DNA from: WFQV01 sp964611145
Lineage (GTDB): Bacteria; Bacteroidota; Ignavibacteria; Ignavibacteriales; Melioribacteraceae
Direction: 5' to 3'
Length of the DNA: 64,000 bases
Assembly: GCA_964611145.1 (NCBI GenBank)
Contig: CAZSYM010000010.1
Span: 1-64,000, forward strand
The notes under the pieces are model-generated. The model worked only from the letters and a program-made list of their open reading frames with translations, searched no databases and was not told where the DNA came from. Of the stretch, positions 18,804-27,154 are shown piece after piece. The stretch's first letter is position 1. Every line of letters begins with the position of its first letter. Made by a program: the position numbers and the translations under genes.

Positions 18804-19987
18804 ATATTCCCGAGAATATTTATACGGTTAGCGAAATTACCGATGAAATAAAGCATGTGTTGGAGACCGCTTATGGCGAGATAAATGTGGTCGGGGAAAT
18901 CTCTAATTTTAAAGCTCATCGCTCCGGGCATTGGTATTTTACTCTCAAAGATGCGTATGCGGCAATCAATTGTACGATGTGGCGCGGAGTAAATAATTAT
19001 GTGTTTTTTACTCCTCAAGACGGTATGAGAATAATTGCCAAAGGGAGAATCACCGTTTACCCTCCCCGCGGTTCTTATCAATTGGATGTTCGTTCTATGA
19101 AACCGGCTGGGGAAGGGGAATTACAAGCGGCGTTCGAGAAACTTAAAAAAAAGCTGGCAGCGGAGGGCTTATTTGACGAAAGCTTCAAGAAGCCTATCCC
19201 GAAATTCCCTCGTAAAATAGGTATTGTAACCGCTTACGACGGAGCGGCTTTTCAGGACATGATAAACACCGCTAAAAGGCGTTATCCGCTTGTGGAATTG
19301 GTAATAGCTTCGGCGCGAGTCCAAGGCGAAGGCGCCGCCGAGGAAATAGCCGAAAAGATAAGACTTTTGAACGAAAGAGATGATATTGATGTAATTATTG
19401 TTGGGCGAGGCGGGGGTTCGCTGGAAGACCTTTGGGCTTTTAACGAGGAAGTTGTCGCTCGTGCCATATTCGAATCTCGTATCCCCGTTATCAGCGGTGT
19501 GGGACACGAAATTGATTTTTCCATTTCGGATTTCGTGGCTGATTTGCGCGCTGCAACCCCTACCGCGGCTATGGAATTGGCTACTCCGGACAGACGCGAA
19601 ATTTTTGCCTTTATTCAGGATTTTTTCTATAATGCGGGAAATAATATTTCTCAAATAATTGAAGATTATAAATTTGATGTAAAAAGCGCTCTGGATAGTT
19701 ACGGATTTCGCTCGCCCGAGGATTTGGTTAAAAATAAGATTCAATTCCTCGATAACTTGATTTATAGATTGGAAAACGAAATCGAAAAGAAATTAACTTT
19801 TGAGAAAAATCGCCTTGAGGTTATCAAGGAAATAATCGAAGCTAATAATTCGGAAAAGATATTGCGGAAGGGATACGCTATTATTAGCCAAAGAGATAAC
19901 TTTGTAGAACGGAAAAAGTTTTTGAAAAAGGAAGAGAAATTTAAAATAAGATTTTACGACGGAGAGGTGGAAATTGGAAACGAATAA
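18800..19987 (+). CDS. xseA: exodeoxyribonuclease VII large subunit
   Basis: Catalytic subunit of the single-strand-specific exonuclease VII, which trims DNA during repair. It has 395 residues, somewhat shorter than the 456 of E. coli XseA. The N-terminal OB-fold (about 1-100, GEISNFKAHRSGHWYFTLKD) binds single strands. The catalytic core has VTAYDGAAFQDM, GRGGGSLEDLWAFNEE, SGVGHEIDF and ADLRAATPTAAMEL, all family hallmarks. A coiled region (about 290-350) and KGYAIIS close the protein. GTG start at 18800 behind TTAGGAAGGA, overlapping the methyltransferase stop by four bases. It overlaps xseB at its 3' end. Confidence 0.97.
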   Translation: MNIPENIYTVSEITDEIKHVLETAYGEINVVGEISNFKAHRSGHWYFTLKDAYAAINCTMWRGVNNYVFFTPQDGMRIIAKGRITVYPPRGSYQLDVRSMKPAGEGELQAAFEKLKKKLAAEGLFDESFKKPIPKFPRKIGIVTAYDGAAFQDMINTAKRRYPLVELVIASARVQGEGAAEEIAEKIRLLNERDDIDVIIVGRGGGSLEDLWAFNEEVVARAIFESRIPVISGVGHEIDFSISDFVADLRAATPTAAMELATPDRREIFAFIQDFFYNAGNNISQIIEDYKFDVKSALDSYGFRSPEDLVKNKIQFLDNLIYRLENEIEKKLTFEKNRLEVIKEIIEANNSEKILRKGYAIISQRDNFVERKKFLKKEEKFKIRFYDGEVEIGNE

Positions 19988-20198
19988 GGAATTAAATTTT
20001 GAGGATTCGCTTAGGCGACTTCAGGAAATAAGTGAAAAATTAGAAAGTAAGGAAATTTCGTTAGACGAATCAATCAAACTTTACGAAGAAGGGATACGAT
20101 TGGCTAAGGAGTGCTATCGGATCTTGAACGAAGCGGAGTTGAAAATAACAAAGCTGAAAGAAGATTTGGATAAGGAATTTTCCGAAGAGGATGTTTAA
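19974..20198 (+). CDS. xseB: exodeoxyribonuclease VII small subunit
   Basis: A 74-residue helical hairpin subunit that wraps the coiled region of XseA. The sequence NFEDSLRRLQEISEKLESKE followed by SLDESIKLYEEG is the family signature. It starts at TTG 19974, inside the 3' end of xseA behind GGAGAGGTGG, so it is translationally coupled to its partner. Confidence 0.95.
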   Translation: METNKELNFEDSLRRLQEISEKLESKEISLDESIKLYEEGIRLAKECYRILNEAELKITKLKEDLDKEFSEEDV

Positions 20199-20216
20199 TT
20201 AAGAGAAAGGTGAAAA

Positions 20217-22142
20217 ATGGGAATTGACAAGTCGAAATACAATTTGCTTTTTAAGGTAAACGACCCTAAGGATATTAGGGATTTTAGCGTTCAGCAATTG
20301 CAAGCGTTGGCGCAGGAAATCAGAGAATATATTATAGACGTGGTTTCGCAGACAGGCGGGCACTTTGGCGGAAGCATGGGAGCTGTGGAATTGACCCTCG
20401 CGTTGCATAAGGTTTTTGATACTCCCAGAGATTTGTTGGTTTGGGATGTTGGGCACCAGGCATATCCTCATAAAATTATTACCGGTAGAAGAGATGCGAT
20501 GTTGACCCTTCGAAAGCTTAACGGTATCAGTGGCTTTTTGAAACGAGAAGAGAGCATTTATGATGTTTTCGGAGCAGGGCACACTTCCACTTCTATCTCG
20601 GCGGCACTGGGAATGGCTATAGCTCGCGATAAAATGAACGAAGACCATAAAGTGGTTGCTATCATTGGCGACGGAGCAATGACGGCGGGAATGGCATACG
20701 AGGCTCTTAACAATGCGGGCTTGCTAAAATCCAATTTGATTGTGGTGTTGAACGATAATCAAATGTCTATCGCCCCCAATATGTGGCAGTTTGCAAATTA
20801 TTTTAACGAAATAATTAGTCATCCCGAATTTCAGAAAGTTAAAGGCGCCATTTGGGATTTGACCGGTAAATTAGATCAATTCGGTGATAGAATAAGAAAA
20901 CTCGCCGTGCGTCTTGAATCCGGTATTAAATCCATAGTTACGCCGGGAATGTTGTTCGAGGCTCTTGGCTTTCGTTATTTCGGTCCCATTAACGGACATA
21001 GTTTGGGCAAATTGGTTAAAATATTTAGCCAGGTCAAAGATCTGAAAGGTCCTATTTTGGTTCATGTTATTACGGAAAAAGGGAAGGGTTATAAACCGGC
21101 GGAAGGTGACAAGGAAAAATTCCATGGCATTTCACCTTTTGATAAATTAACGGGACAAACGATTAAGAAGAAATCTACCGCGCCGAAATACACTTCCGTT
21201 TTTGCCGAGGCTCTGGTGCAAATCATACGCAATAATCCTCGTGTTGTCGGTATTACGGCGGCAATGCCTGACGGAACGGGGCTAAATCTTTTGAAAAAGG
21301 AAATCCCCGAAAACTTTTTTGATGTGGGCATTGCCGAACAGCATGCCGTTACGTTCGCAGCCGGTTTGGCGGCAAAAGGTGTAGTTCCCGTAGCGGCAAT
21401 CTATTCCACATTCTTGCAGCGAGCTTTTGATCAAATAATTCATGACGTCGCTCTTCAAAAGTTGCATGTCGTTTTTGCATTGGATAGAGGCGGACTTGTA
21501 GGGGCGGATGGTCCGACGCATCACGGTGCATTCGATTTGACCTATTTACGCCTGATACCGAATATGGTTGTTATGGCTCCCAAGGATGAATCCGAGTTAA
21601 GAGATATGTTGTTTACCGCAATTGAGATTTATAAGGACGGACCTGTGGCGATTCGCTATCCTCGTGGAGAAGCCGTGGGCGTACCTCTGAAGGACAATTT
21701 TGATTCGATTCCGATTGGGAAAGGCGAGGTGCTTAGGAAAGGAAACGACGTGGCATTGTTAGCCGTCGGGTTGATGACGGATTATTCCATGCAAGCGGCG
21801 GAAATGCTAGAGCATGAGGGAATCGATGTCGAAGTGATTAATATGCGCTTCATTAAGCCGTTGGATACGGAAATGCTGGATTATGTGGCTTCCAGATTCG
21901 ATAGAATCGTTACGCTGGAAGAAAATACTTTGATTGGCGGCTTCGGAAGCGGAGTGTTGGAATATTTTGCGGAAAAGAATTATAAAAAAGATGTTTTGCG
22001 TATAGGCTTACCCGATCAATTCGTCGAGCAAGGTTCTCAATCGGAATTGCATGCTTTGTTGGGAATAGACCCGAAAGGTATTTCCGAAAGAATAAAAGTG
22101 TTTGTAAGGCAGAACGGTGCATTTGTAATACAAGCCGAATAG
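20217..22142 (+). CDS. dxs: 1-deoxy-D-xylulose-5-phosphate synthase
   Basis: A 641-residue thiamine-diphosphate enzyme condensing pyruvate and glyceraldehyde 3-phosphate, the first step of the MEP isoprenoid pathway. The ThDP motif runs from GDGAMTAG (151-158) to LNDNQMS (178-184). Other markers are WDVGHQAYPHKI (76-87), FGAGHTSTS (118-126) and the transketolase-type VGIAEQHAVTFAAGLA. ATG 20217 lies 18 bases after xseB with AGAAAGGTG upstream. The isoprenoid units would feed the squalene genes that lie just downstream (22969 on). The neighbouring xseB-dxs order is common in bacteria. Confidence 0.97.
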   Translation: MGIDKSKYNLLFKVNDPKDIRDFSVQQLQALAQEIREYIIDVVSQTGGHFGGSMGAVELTLALHKVFDTPRDLLVWDVGHQAYPHKIITGRRDAMLTLRKLNGISGFLKREESIYDVFGAGHTSTSISAALGMAIARDKMNEDHKVVAIIGDGAMTAGMAYEALNNAGLLKSNLIVVLNDNQMSIAPNMWQFANYFNEIISHPEFQKVKGAIWDLTGKLDQFGDRIRKLAVRLESGIKSIVTPGMLFEALGFRYFGPINGHSLGKLVKIFSQVKDLKGPILVHVITEKGKGYKPAEGDKEKFHGISPFDKLTGQTIKKKSTAPKYTSVFAEALVQIIRNNPRVVGITAAMPDGTGLNLLKKEIPENFFDVGIAEQHAVTFAAGLAAKGVVPVAAIYSTFLQRAFDQIIHDVALQKLHVVFALDRGGLVGADGPTHHGAFDLTYLRLIPNMVVMAPKDESELRDMLFTAIEIYKDGPVAIRYPRGEAVGVPLKDNFDSIPIGKGEVLRKGNDVALLAVGLMTDYSMQAAEMLEHEGIDVEVINMRFIKPLDTEMLDYVASRFDRIVTLEENTLIGGFGSGVLEYFAEKNYKKDVLRIGLPDQFVEQGSQSELHALLGIDPKGISERIKVFVRQNGAFVIQAE

Positions 22143-22174
22143 GGAGTGCCCGAGGAAAAGGGAAGTTGGCAAAT

Positions 22175-22203
22175 TTGACTTAAAAAATCATTTTGTTTAA
22201 CTT
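22175..22203 (+). promoter_or_regulatory. putative promoter of rplU-rpmA
   Basis: TTGACT (22175-22180), a 17-base spacer and TAACTT (22198-22203) give a sigma-70-like arrangement 36 bases before the rplU start. The rplU ribosome site TTTGGAGGTTTT is strong. In Bacteroidota the housekeeping promoter differs (TTTG/TAnnTTTG), so this is tentative. Confidence 0.4.
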
Positions 22204-22238
22204 AGCAAGTCTAAATCAGATTTTTTTGGAGGTTTTGA

Positions 22239-22547
22239 ATGTTTGCAGTTGTGAACATAGCTGGACAACAATTTAAGGTAACCGAGAACGGGAAATACTA
22301 CGTTCCGAGATTAAAAGCCGAACCCGAAAGCGAGGTAACTTTCGAGGAGGTTTTGTTATATTCGGACGGGGAAAAGACGCAAATCGGTTCACCTAAAATA
22401 GAAGGAATGAAAGTTACAGCGAAAGTTTTGGAACATGTGAAAGATGACAAGGTGATTGTTTTTAAAAAGAAAAGAAGAAAATCTTATAAAGTTAAAAACG
22501 GTCATCGTCAGAAATTAACGAAAATCGAAATAGTTAAGATTGCGTAA
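22239..22547 (+). CDS. rplU: 50S ribosomal protein L21
   Basis: 102 residues, the usual length for bL21. It opens MFAVVNIAGQQFKVTENGKY and ends with the basic KKRRKSYKVKNGHRQKLTKI, both family hallmarks. The ribosome site is TTGGAGGTTTTGA. It is followed 12 bases later by rpmA, the near-universal bacterial pair. Confidence 0.98.
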   Translation: MFAVVNIAGQQFKVTENGKYYVPRLKAEPESEVTFEEVLLYSDGEKTQIGSPKIEGMKVTAKVLEHVKDDKVIVFKKKRRKSYKVKNGHRQKLTKIEIVKIA

Positions 22548-22559
22548 GCGGAGGAAGTA

Positions 22560-22817
22560 ATGGCTCATAAAAAAGGACAAGGCTCATCGAGAAACGGACG
22601 TGATAGCAATCCCCAATATCTTGGCGTTAAAAGATTTGGGGGACAAAGAGTAACGGCTGGTTCCATCCTGGTTCGCCAGCGTGGTACCAAGTTCCACCCG
22701 GGTGCGAATGTTGGTAAAGGTGGCGACGATACCCTCTTTGCGAAAATAGACGGTTATGTAAAGTTTGAAACAAAGCGCAACAATAGGAAATACGTCCACG
22801 TCTTCGAGTCGCTTTGA
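22560..22817 (+). CDS. rpmA: 50S ribosomal protein L27
   Basis: 85 residues of bL27, with [16 protein letters not shown] at the N-terminus, the segment that reaches the peptidyl-transferase centre. [15 protein letters not shown] follows. There is no extra leader before AHKK, unlike the cleaved form of Firmicutes. The ribosome site is GCGGAGGAAGTA. A terminator follows at 22858. Confidence 0.98.
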   Translation: MAHKKGQGSSRNGRDSNPQYLGVKRFGGQRVTAGSILVRQRGTKFHPGANVGKGGDDTLFAKIDGYVKFETKRNNRKYVHVFESL

Positions 22818-22857
22818 TTTTGGTTTTTTCATAGGAAACCTCTTTTAATGAGTGTTA

Positions 22858-22890
22858 AAAACCGGGGTTCTGCTCCGGTTTTTTTCTTTT
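22858..22890 (+). terminator. rho-independent terminator of rplU-rpmA
   Basis: A ten-pair hairpin AAAACCGGGG/CTCCGGTTTT (one G-T pair), five-base loop, runs straight into TTTTTTCTTTT. It ends the L21-L27 operon before the squalene genes. Confidence 0.9.
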
Positions 22891-22968
22891 AAATTTCTTA
22901 AAACGTTTTCCTAAATTGCTTTTGTAAATAAATCTTTCTTGACAGATAAATCGATTAGCCATTAAGGA

Positions 22969-23826
22969 ATGGAAGAAAAGAAGTTAAAAGAAGTTTATAA
23001 TTCCGCTATCGAAGAAGCGAAGAGGCATTACGAAAATTTCCCTGTGGTTTCCGTTTTCTTGCGAAAAAGACTGTTGCCTCACGTGGCACTGTTTTATGTC
23101 TTTGCCCGACGTGCCGATGATATTGCCGACGAAGGAAATTTGACGGTTGAAGAAAGATTGGGAAAACTTCGCTCTTATAGAAATGCTCTTTCTTCCGCAT
23201 TGAGCGGCACGTTCGTTTCTCCTTTTTGGGAGGCGCTTTCGCATACGATCTCGAAATTCGATTTGACTCCGCAATATTTTTACGACTTGCTACATGCCTT
23301 CGAAATCGATGTTCTTAAAAAACGTTTTGATACGCAAGAGGAATTATATCGGTATTGTCGTTTATCGGCAAATCCTGTGGGGAGAGTGATGTTGGAATTC
23401 TATGGAATAAGAAGCCCGCTTGCCTTCTCGAAAGCGGACGCAATAACCACGGCTTTGCAGTTAACCAATTTTTGGCAGGATGTCTCCGTGGATTTACAAA
23501 AAGGGAGAATTTATCTTCCCCTGGAAATAATGAAAAAGTTTGATTATTCGGAAGAGAAATTTTTGAAGAAGGAATTCGATTTCCGTTTTGCCGAATTGAT
23601 GCGTTACGAGATTGGCTTGACGGAGAAAATGTTTAGGGAAGGAAGGGAATTGTTGAATTTTTTGCCCTTCGGCTTGAAAATCCAAATCAATGCTACGATT
23701 TACGGCGGCTTGGAAATTCTTAAAAAGATTAAGAGAATTGGTTTTAATGTTTTAAATTATAGAGTTAAATTGAATAAAATGAATTTTATTTGGATTTTTA
23801 CAAAAGCTTTTTTGACACTTGAATGA
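22969..23826 (+). CDS. hpnC: HpnC-like squalene/phytoene synthase family protein
   Basis: A 285-residue trans-isoprenyl synthase-fold protein. The first Asp-rich motif is ARRADDIADEG (DDIAD at 50-54) and the second lies in NFWQDVSVDLQKGRIYLP. In the HpnCDE pathway HpnD makes presqualene diphosphate from two farnesyl diphosphates, HpnC converts it to hydroxysqualene and HpnE reduces that to squalene. Here the order C-D-E is conserved and the genes overlap (ATGA), which separates this from a lone phytoene synthase. ATG 22969 has TAAGGA only a few bases upstream, so the exact start is uncertain. Confidence 0.9.
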   Translation: MEEKKLKEVYNSAIEEAKRHYENFPVVSVFLRKRLLPHVALFYVFARRADDIADEGNLTVEERLGKLRSYRNALSSALSGTFVSPFWEALSHTISKFDLTPQYFYDLLHAFEIDVLKKRFDTQEELYRYCRLSANPVGRVMLEFYGIRSPLAFSKADAITTALQLTNFWQDVSVDLQKGRIYLPLEIMKKFDYSEEKFLKKEFDFRFAELMRYEIGLTEKMFREGRELLNFLPFGLKIQINATIYGGLEILKKIKRIGFNVLNYRVKLNKMNFIWIFTKAFLTLE

Positions 23827-24662
23827 AAGAAGCAAAGAAAATAGCGAAAAAAAGTAAAAGCAGTTTTTATTATGCTTTTAATTTTCTTCCCGACGAAAAA
23901 AGAGAGGCGATGAACACCATCTATGCCTTCTGTCGGAAAACGGACGATTTGGTGGATAACGGAAATGAGCCCGAGGAGATAAAGTTTAAAAATTTGAGAA
24001 AGTGGCGTAACGAATTGGAGCTTGCCCTTAACGGTAAAAGCGGATATACTTTGTTGAACAAACTTGTTGAAACAATCAGAAACTTCAATATTCCGATTGA
24101 CCCCTTTTTCGATTTGATTAAGGGAATGGAGATTGACTTGCAACGTCAACGGTTCGAAAGTTTCGAGGATTTAATCGATTATTGTTATAAGGTTGCTTCT
24201 ACGGTCGGATTGATGAGCATTGAAATATTCGGATATAAAAACAAATCGACGCGGGAATACGCCGTTAACTTGGGATTGGCTTTGCAGCTTACTAATATTC
24301 TTAGGGATGTGAAAAAGGATGCCGAGCAGGGAAGAATTTATTTGCCCTGCGAAGACCTCGAAAGATTTAATTATTCGGAAGAGGAACTCTTGGCAAATGT
24401 TTATAATGAAAATTTTATTCGGCTTATGCGCTTCGAGACGGAAAGAGCTAAGGAGTTTTACCGTAAAGCCACTGAATCCTTAAGTTACGAGGATAAGCCC
24501 GCAATGTTAGCTGCACGGGCAATGCAACATATTTATTTCAGACTTCTGAAACAGTTGGAAAAAAAGAATTTCGATGTTTATTCTCAGGAAATCAAAGTAC
24601 CCAAGATAGAAAAAGTTGGAATAGCCTTGGGCGTTTGGGCTAAATATAGCTTGGTTTATTGA
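23823..24662 (+). CDS. hpnD: HpnD-like presqualene diphosphate synthase
   Basis: A 279-residue paralogue of the preceding protein. Its Asp motifs are FCRKTDDLVDNG (DDLVD at 41-45) and LTNILRDVKKDAEQGRIYLP, and TVGLMSIEIFGY is also present. It probably condenses two farnesyl diphosphates into presqualene diphosphate. The ATG overlaps the hpnC stop by four bases, and its own stop overlaps the hpnE start. A phytoene synthase activity cannot be excluded from sequence, but the gene trio favours squalene. Confidence 0.9.
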   Translation: MKEAKKIAKKSKSSFYYAFNFLPDEKREAMNTIYAFCRKTDDLVDNGNEPEEIKFKNLRKWRNELELALNGKSGYTLLNKLVETIRNFNIPIDPFFDLIKGMEIDLQRQRFESFEDLIDYCYKVASTVGLMSIEIFGYKNKSTREYAVNLGLALQLTNILRDVKKDAEQGRIYLPCEDLERFNYSEEELLANVYNENFIRLMRFETERAKEFYRKATESLSYEDKPAMLAARAMQHIYFRLLKQLEKKNFDVYSQEIKVPKIEKVGIALGVWAKYSLVY

Positions 24663-25939
24663 TGAAAAAGGTTTTGATTGTCGGGGGAGGATTTGCGGGA
24701 CTTTCGGCAGCCGTTTATCTTTCCGAAAAAAACTTCGATATTACTTTATTGGAAGCTTCGCCGTTATTAGGTGGAAGGGCGAAAGCCGTTGCCTCGCGAG
24801 TAAAATCGGAGAAAGTCGATAACGGACAGCATTTGCTAATCGGAGCTTATTCGGAAACGTTGAAATTCCTTAATAAAATCAATGCTTTGGCAAACTTCGA
24901 GCGTTTCCCACGATTATTATTGCCTTTTCTGGAACGAGGCGGAAGATACGCCTATTTGCATATACGTTCCCCCTTTTACCCTTTGAACCTTTTTTCCGCC
25001 TCAATGCGATTTAATGCAATAGCTTTGCGAAAAAGGGTTAAAATGCTTTTGCCCTTTGTTGCATTGAAAAGTTTGAATGAGACTTTCGCCGAAAATTCGG
25101 AAGAGTGGCTTAAAAATTTGAAACAGGATAATGACGTGCTGAAAGTTTTCTGGAACGTTCTGGGAGTAAGCGCGTTGAATGCTCCTTTGGCAACAACGGA
25201 CGTGGGAGTTTTTAAAAGAGTACTTTCGGAAATTTTTCTAAAAGGCAACAAAGCTTTTGAGTTTATTTTACCCGCAAAGAATTTAACCGAGGCTTATGTT
25301 TTGCCTGCTGTGAATTTTATTAAATCGAGAGGCGGAAAGATTTACACTTCCGAAAAAGTAACAAAGTTAACCGTTGAAAAAAATAGGGTTAAGGAATTGT
25401 TTACCGTTAAAAACCGGTACAACGATTTCGATTTTTTGATTCTTGCAATCCCTTTTTCTTCAACGGTGAAAATTCTTGAATGGAGGAAATCCCCGGAATA
25501 TAAAGAATCCCCGATTGTGAATGTTCATTTGTGGCTAAAGGAAAATCCACTTACATGCAAATATGCCGCTTTGATAGATTCCGAATTTGATTGGCTGTTT
25601 AGTGCCGGAAACCGTTTGACCCTTGTTAAGAGTGCCGCTTTCAAGCTTGTTAATAGTATGAATTCCAAAATCGAAAAATTGGCGCTAAAGGAATTGAGAG
25701 AGTTTATTCCCCTTTTTCACGAGGGTTTGGTGGAAGGTGTTGAAACGATAAAGGAAAAAAGAGCCACATTTGTCCCTAGTACAGAATTTGAACGGGCGCG
25801 GAGGAAATTTTCTTATCGTCCGTTTCGTAATCTTTTCCTTGCAGGGGATTGGACAACAAAAGGCTTTCCGGCTACAATAGAGGGAGCGGTGCGTAGTGGC
25901 GTTAGAGTTGTAAATGAGATATTAAAAGCTTCTTTTTAA
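24662..25939 (+). CDS. hpnE: HpnE-like hydroxysqualene dehydroxylase, FAD-dependent
   Basis: About 425 residues with an N-terminal Rossmann FAD site (GGGFAGLSAA, near residues 8-17, then ASPLLGGRAKA) and the C-terminal FAD motif FLAGDWTTKGFPATIEGAVRSG. This is the architecture of amine oxidase/phytoene desaturase-like flavoproteins, including HpnE. In context it reduces hydroxysqualene to squalene. ATG 24662 is the last base of the hpnD stop; an upstream TTG codon is less likely. No squalene-hopene cyclase lies in this window, so the end product here is squalene or an unlinked downstream step. Confidence 0.9.
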   Translation: MKKVLIVGGGFAGLSAAVYLSEKNFDITLLEASPLLGGRAKAVASRVKSEKVDNGQHLLIGAYSETLKFLNKINALANFERFPRLLLPFLERGGRYAYLHIRSPFYPLNLFSASMRFNAIALRKRVKMLLPFVALKSLNETFAENSEEWLKNLKQDNDVLKVFWNVLGVSALNAPLATTDVGVFKRVLSEIFLKGNKAFEFILPAKNLTEAYVLPAVNFIKSRGGKIYTSEKVTKLTVEKNRVKELFTVKNRYNDFDFLILAIPFSSTVKILEWRKSPEYKESPIVNVHLWLKENPLTCKYAALIDSEFDWLFSAGNRLTLVKSAAFKLVNSMNSKIEKLALKELREFIPLFHEGLVEGVETIKEKRATFVPSTEFERARRKFSYRPFRNLFLAGDWTTKGFPATIEGAVRSGVRVVNEILKASF

Positions 25940-25947
25940 AAAACCTT

Positions 25948-26982
25948 TTACAAACTGCTTCTTACAAAGCCGAATATTGTGCGCGGATATGTGTCCGTAA
26001 TTATTAAAAAGCCGAGCGTGTCCAATCTTGCTATCCCCTCCCAGTTGCGGGCGTCCTTATCGAGTGATAGCTTTAAGTAAAGAGGAGGCTGGTCGCTTAA
26101 TGTTATTCCGTTTTTTGAAAAATGTAATTGTAGAATTCTTTCTACTCGCTCTGCCTTCGAATGCGATTTCCCTATACCAAATTTTTTTGCTATTTCATCT
26201 TCCGCTGGTTGTAAGTCACTTTTATCACCGGGGTAAAAGAAATTTATTACCCAGAGGTTATTATTTGAATCAACGGAGGTGGCATCCGTGATTCTGTATT
26301 CAATGTGTGGAAAAGGAATATTGTTAACATGGTTCAAGTGTTTATCAAGTAAGTGAGCTTTGGGGTGTGGGTTTACATTCTCTCCGTTTGCTTCGTGAAT
26401 AGTAAAAACAAAATCCTTTGTTATACCGATGGTTTCTTCGGAAAGGTTTTGTATCCCGCTTTGCGAATTAATTTTTGTTTCTGTCGTTTTGAAAAATTTT
26501 ATGGAATCGTTTTCAAAAATCCCCTTCATTATTATTGCGTTGGTTTGTCCGTATTCATTTATTTCTACGGAAAGGTAGCATGTGTCTTTTTCGAAAGCGA
26601 TGGCTTCGCAGCCGGAACCCCATTTCCCGAACTCGGAGAAGCCTTTTATGTTTATAGGAATCGTTATTGGGGAGATAGGTGTGGTGTCTTTACCCGCAAT
26701 GTATTCGAGTATTCTCTCTTTGGGTATGGAATAAAATTTTCCGCTTGCAATATTGTCTTTGTTAAAAACGTATTGGGGTAAAAGAATTAAATCGTTTCCG
26801 TGCCATGCCAAACCGGAGAATTCGTTCCTTTTGCTTTGTGCATTCCCCGAAAGTTTGATTTCCAAAATTTGATGTTCGGCAATTATTTTGAAATTTCTAT
26901 CGTGGCTCCGCAGATGATTTTCATGGCATGATAATAAAAGGAAGATGAGAAATAAAAAAGCGAGTGTACGAAAATATTTCAT
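25948..26982 (-). CDS. lipoprotein with esterase-like phytase (beta-propeller) domain
   Basis: A 344-residue predicted lipoprotein. The signal peptide ends in a lipobox, FLLLSC (cysteine at about 19). The body has the blade pattern of the PF13449-type esterase-like phytase propeller, with FSGLAWHGNDLILLP near the start, CEAIAFEKDTCYLSVE in the middle and ARNWEGIARLDTLGFLIITD at the end. The catalytic role of this family is poorly defined; phosphodiesterase or phytate-like activities have been proposed. It stands alone, convergent with hpnE and divergent from the GlmU-like gene. Confidence 0.75.
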   Translation of the reverse strand: MKYFRTLAFLFLIFLLLSCHENHLRSHDRNFKIIAEHQILEIKLSGNAQSKRNEFSGLAWHGNDLILLPQYVFNKDNIASGKFYSIPKERILEYIAGKDTTPISPITIPINIKGFSEFGKWGSGCEAIAFEKDTCYLSVEINEYGQTNAIIMKGIFENDSIKFFKTTETKINSQSGIQNLSEETIGITKDFVFTIHEANGENVNPHPKAHLLDKHLNHVNNIPFPHIEYRITDATSVDSNNNLWVINFFYPGDKSDLQPAEDEIAKKFGIGKSHSKAERVERILQLHFSKNGITLSDQPPLYLKLSLDKDARNWEGIARLDTLGFLIITDTYPRTIFGFVRSSL

Positions 26983-27154
26983 CTACTTCTCCAAATTTTT
27001 GCTTACTACAAAAATAGTTTATTCTTTAATGCTGGCAAAGGAAAGGAATAGATTAAATAACGTTAGTTTGTAGGTTCGTAGATTTTTTTGTTGCATTTAT
27101 TAAAACTTTTTCCAAATTTGCTCCCTTAAATTTTTCAAAAGTATTGGTGAGAAA

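Noticed and set aside
22939..22967. Promoter TTGACA before hpnC
   Set aside because: The matching -10 would lie only a couple of bases before the ATG, leaving no room for a leader, unless the true start is further downstream.
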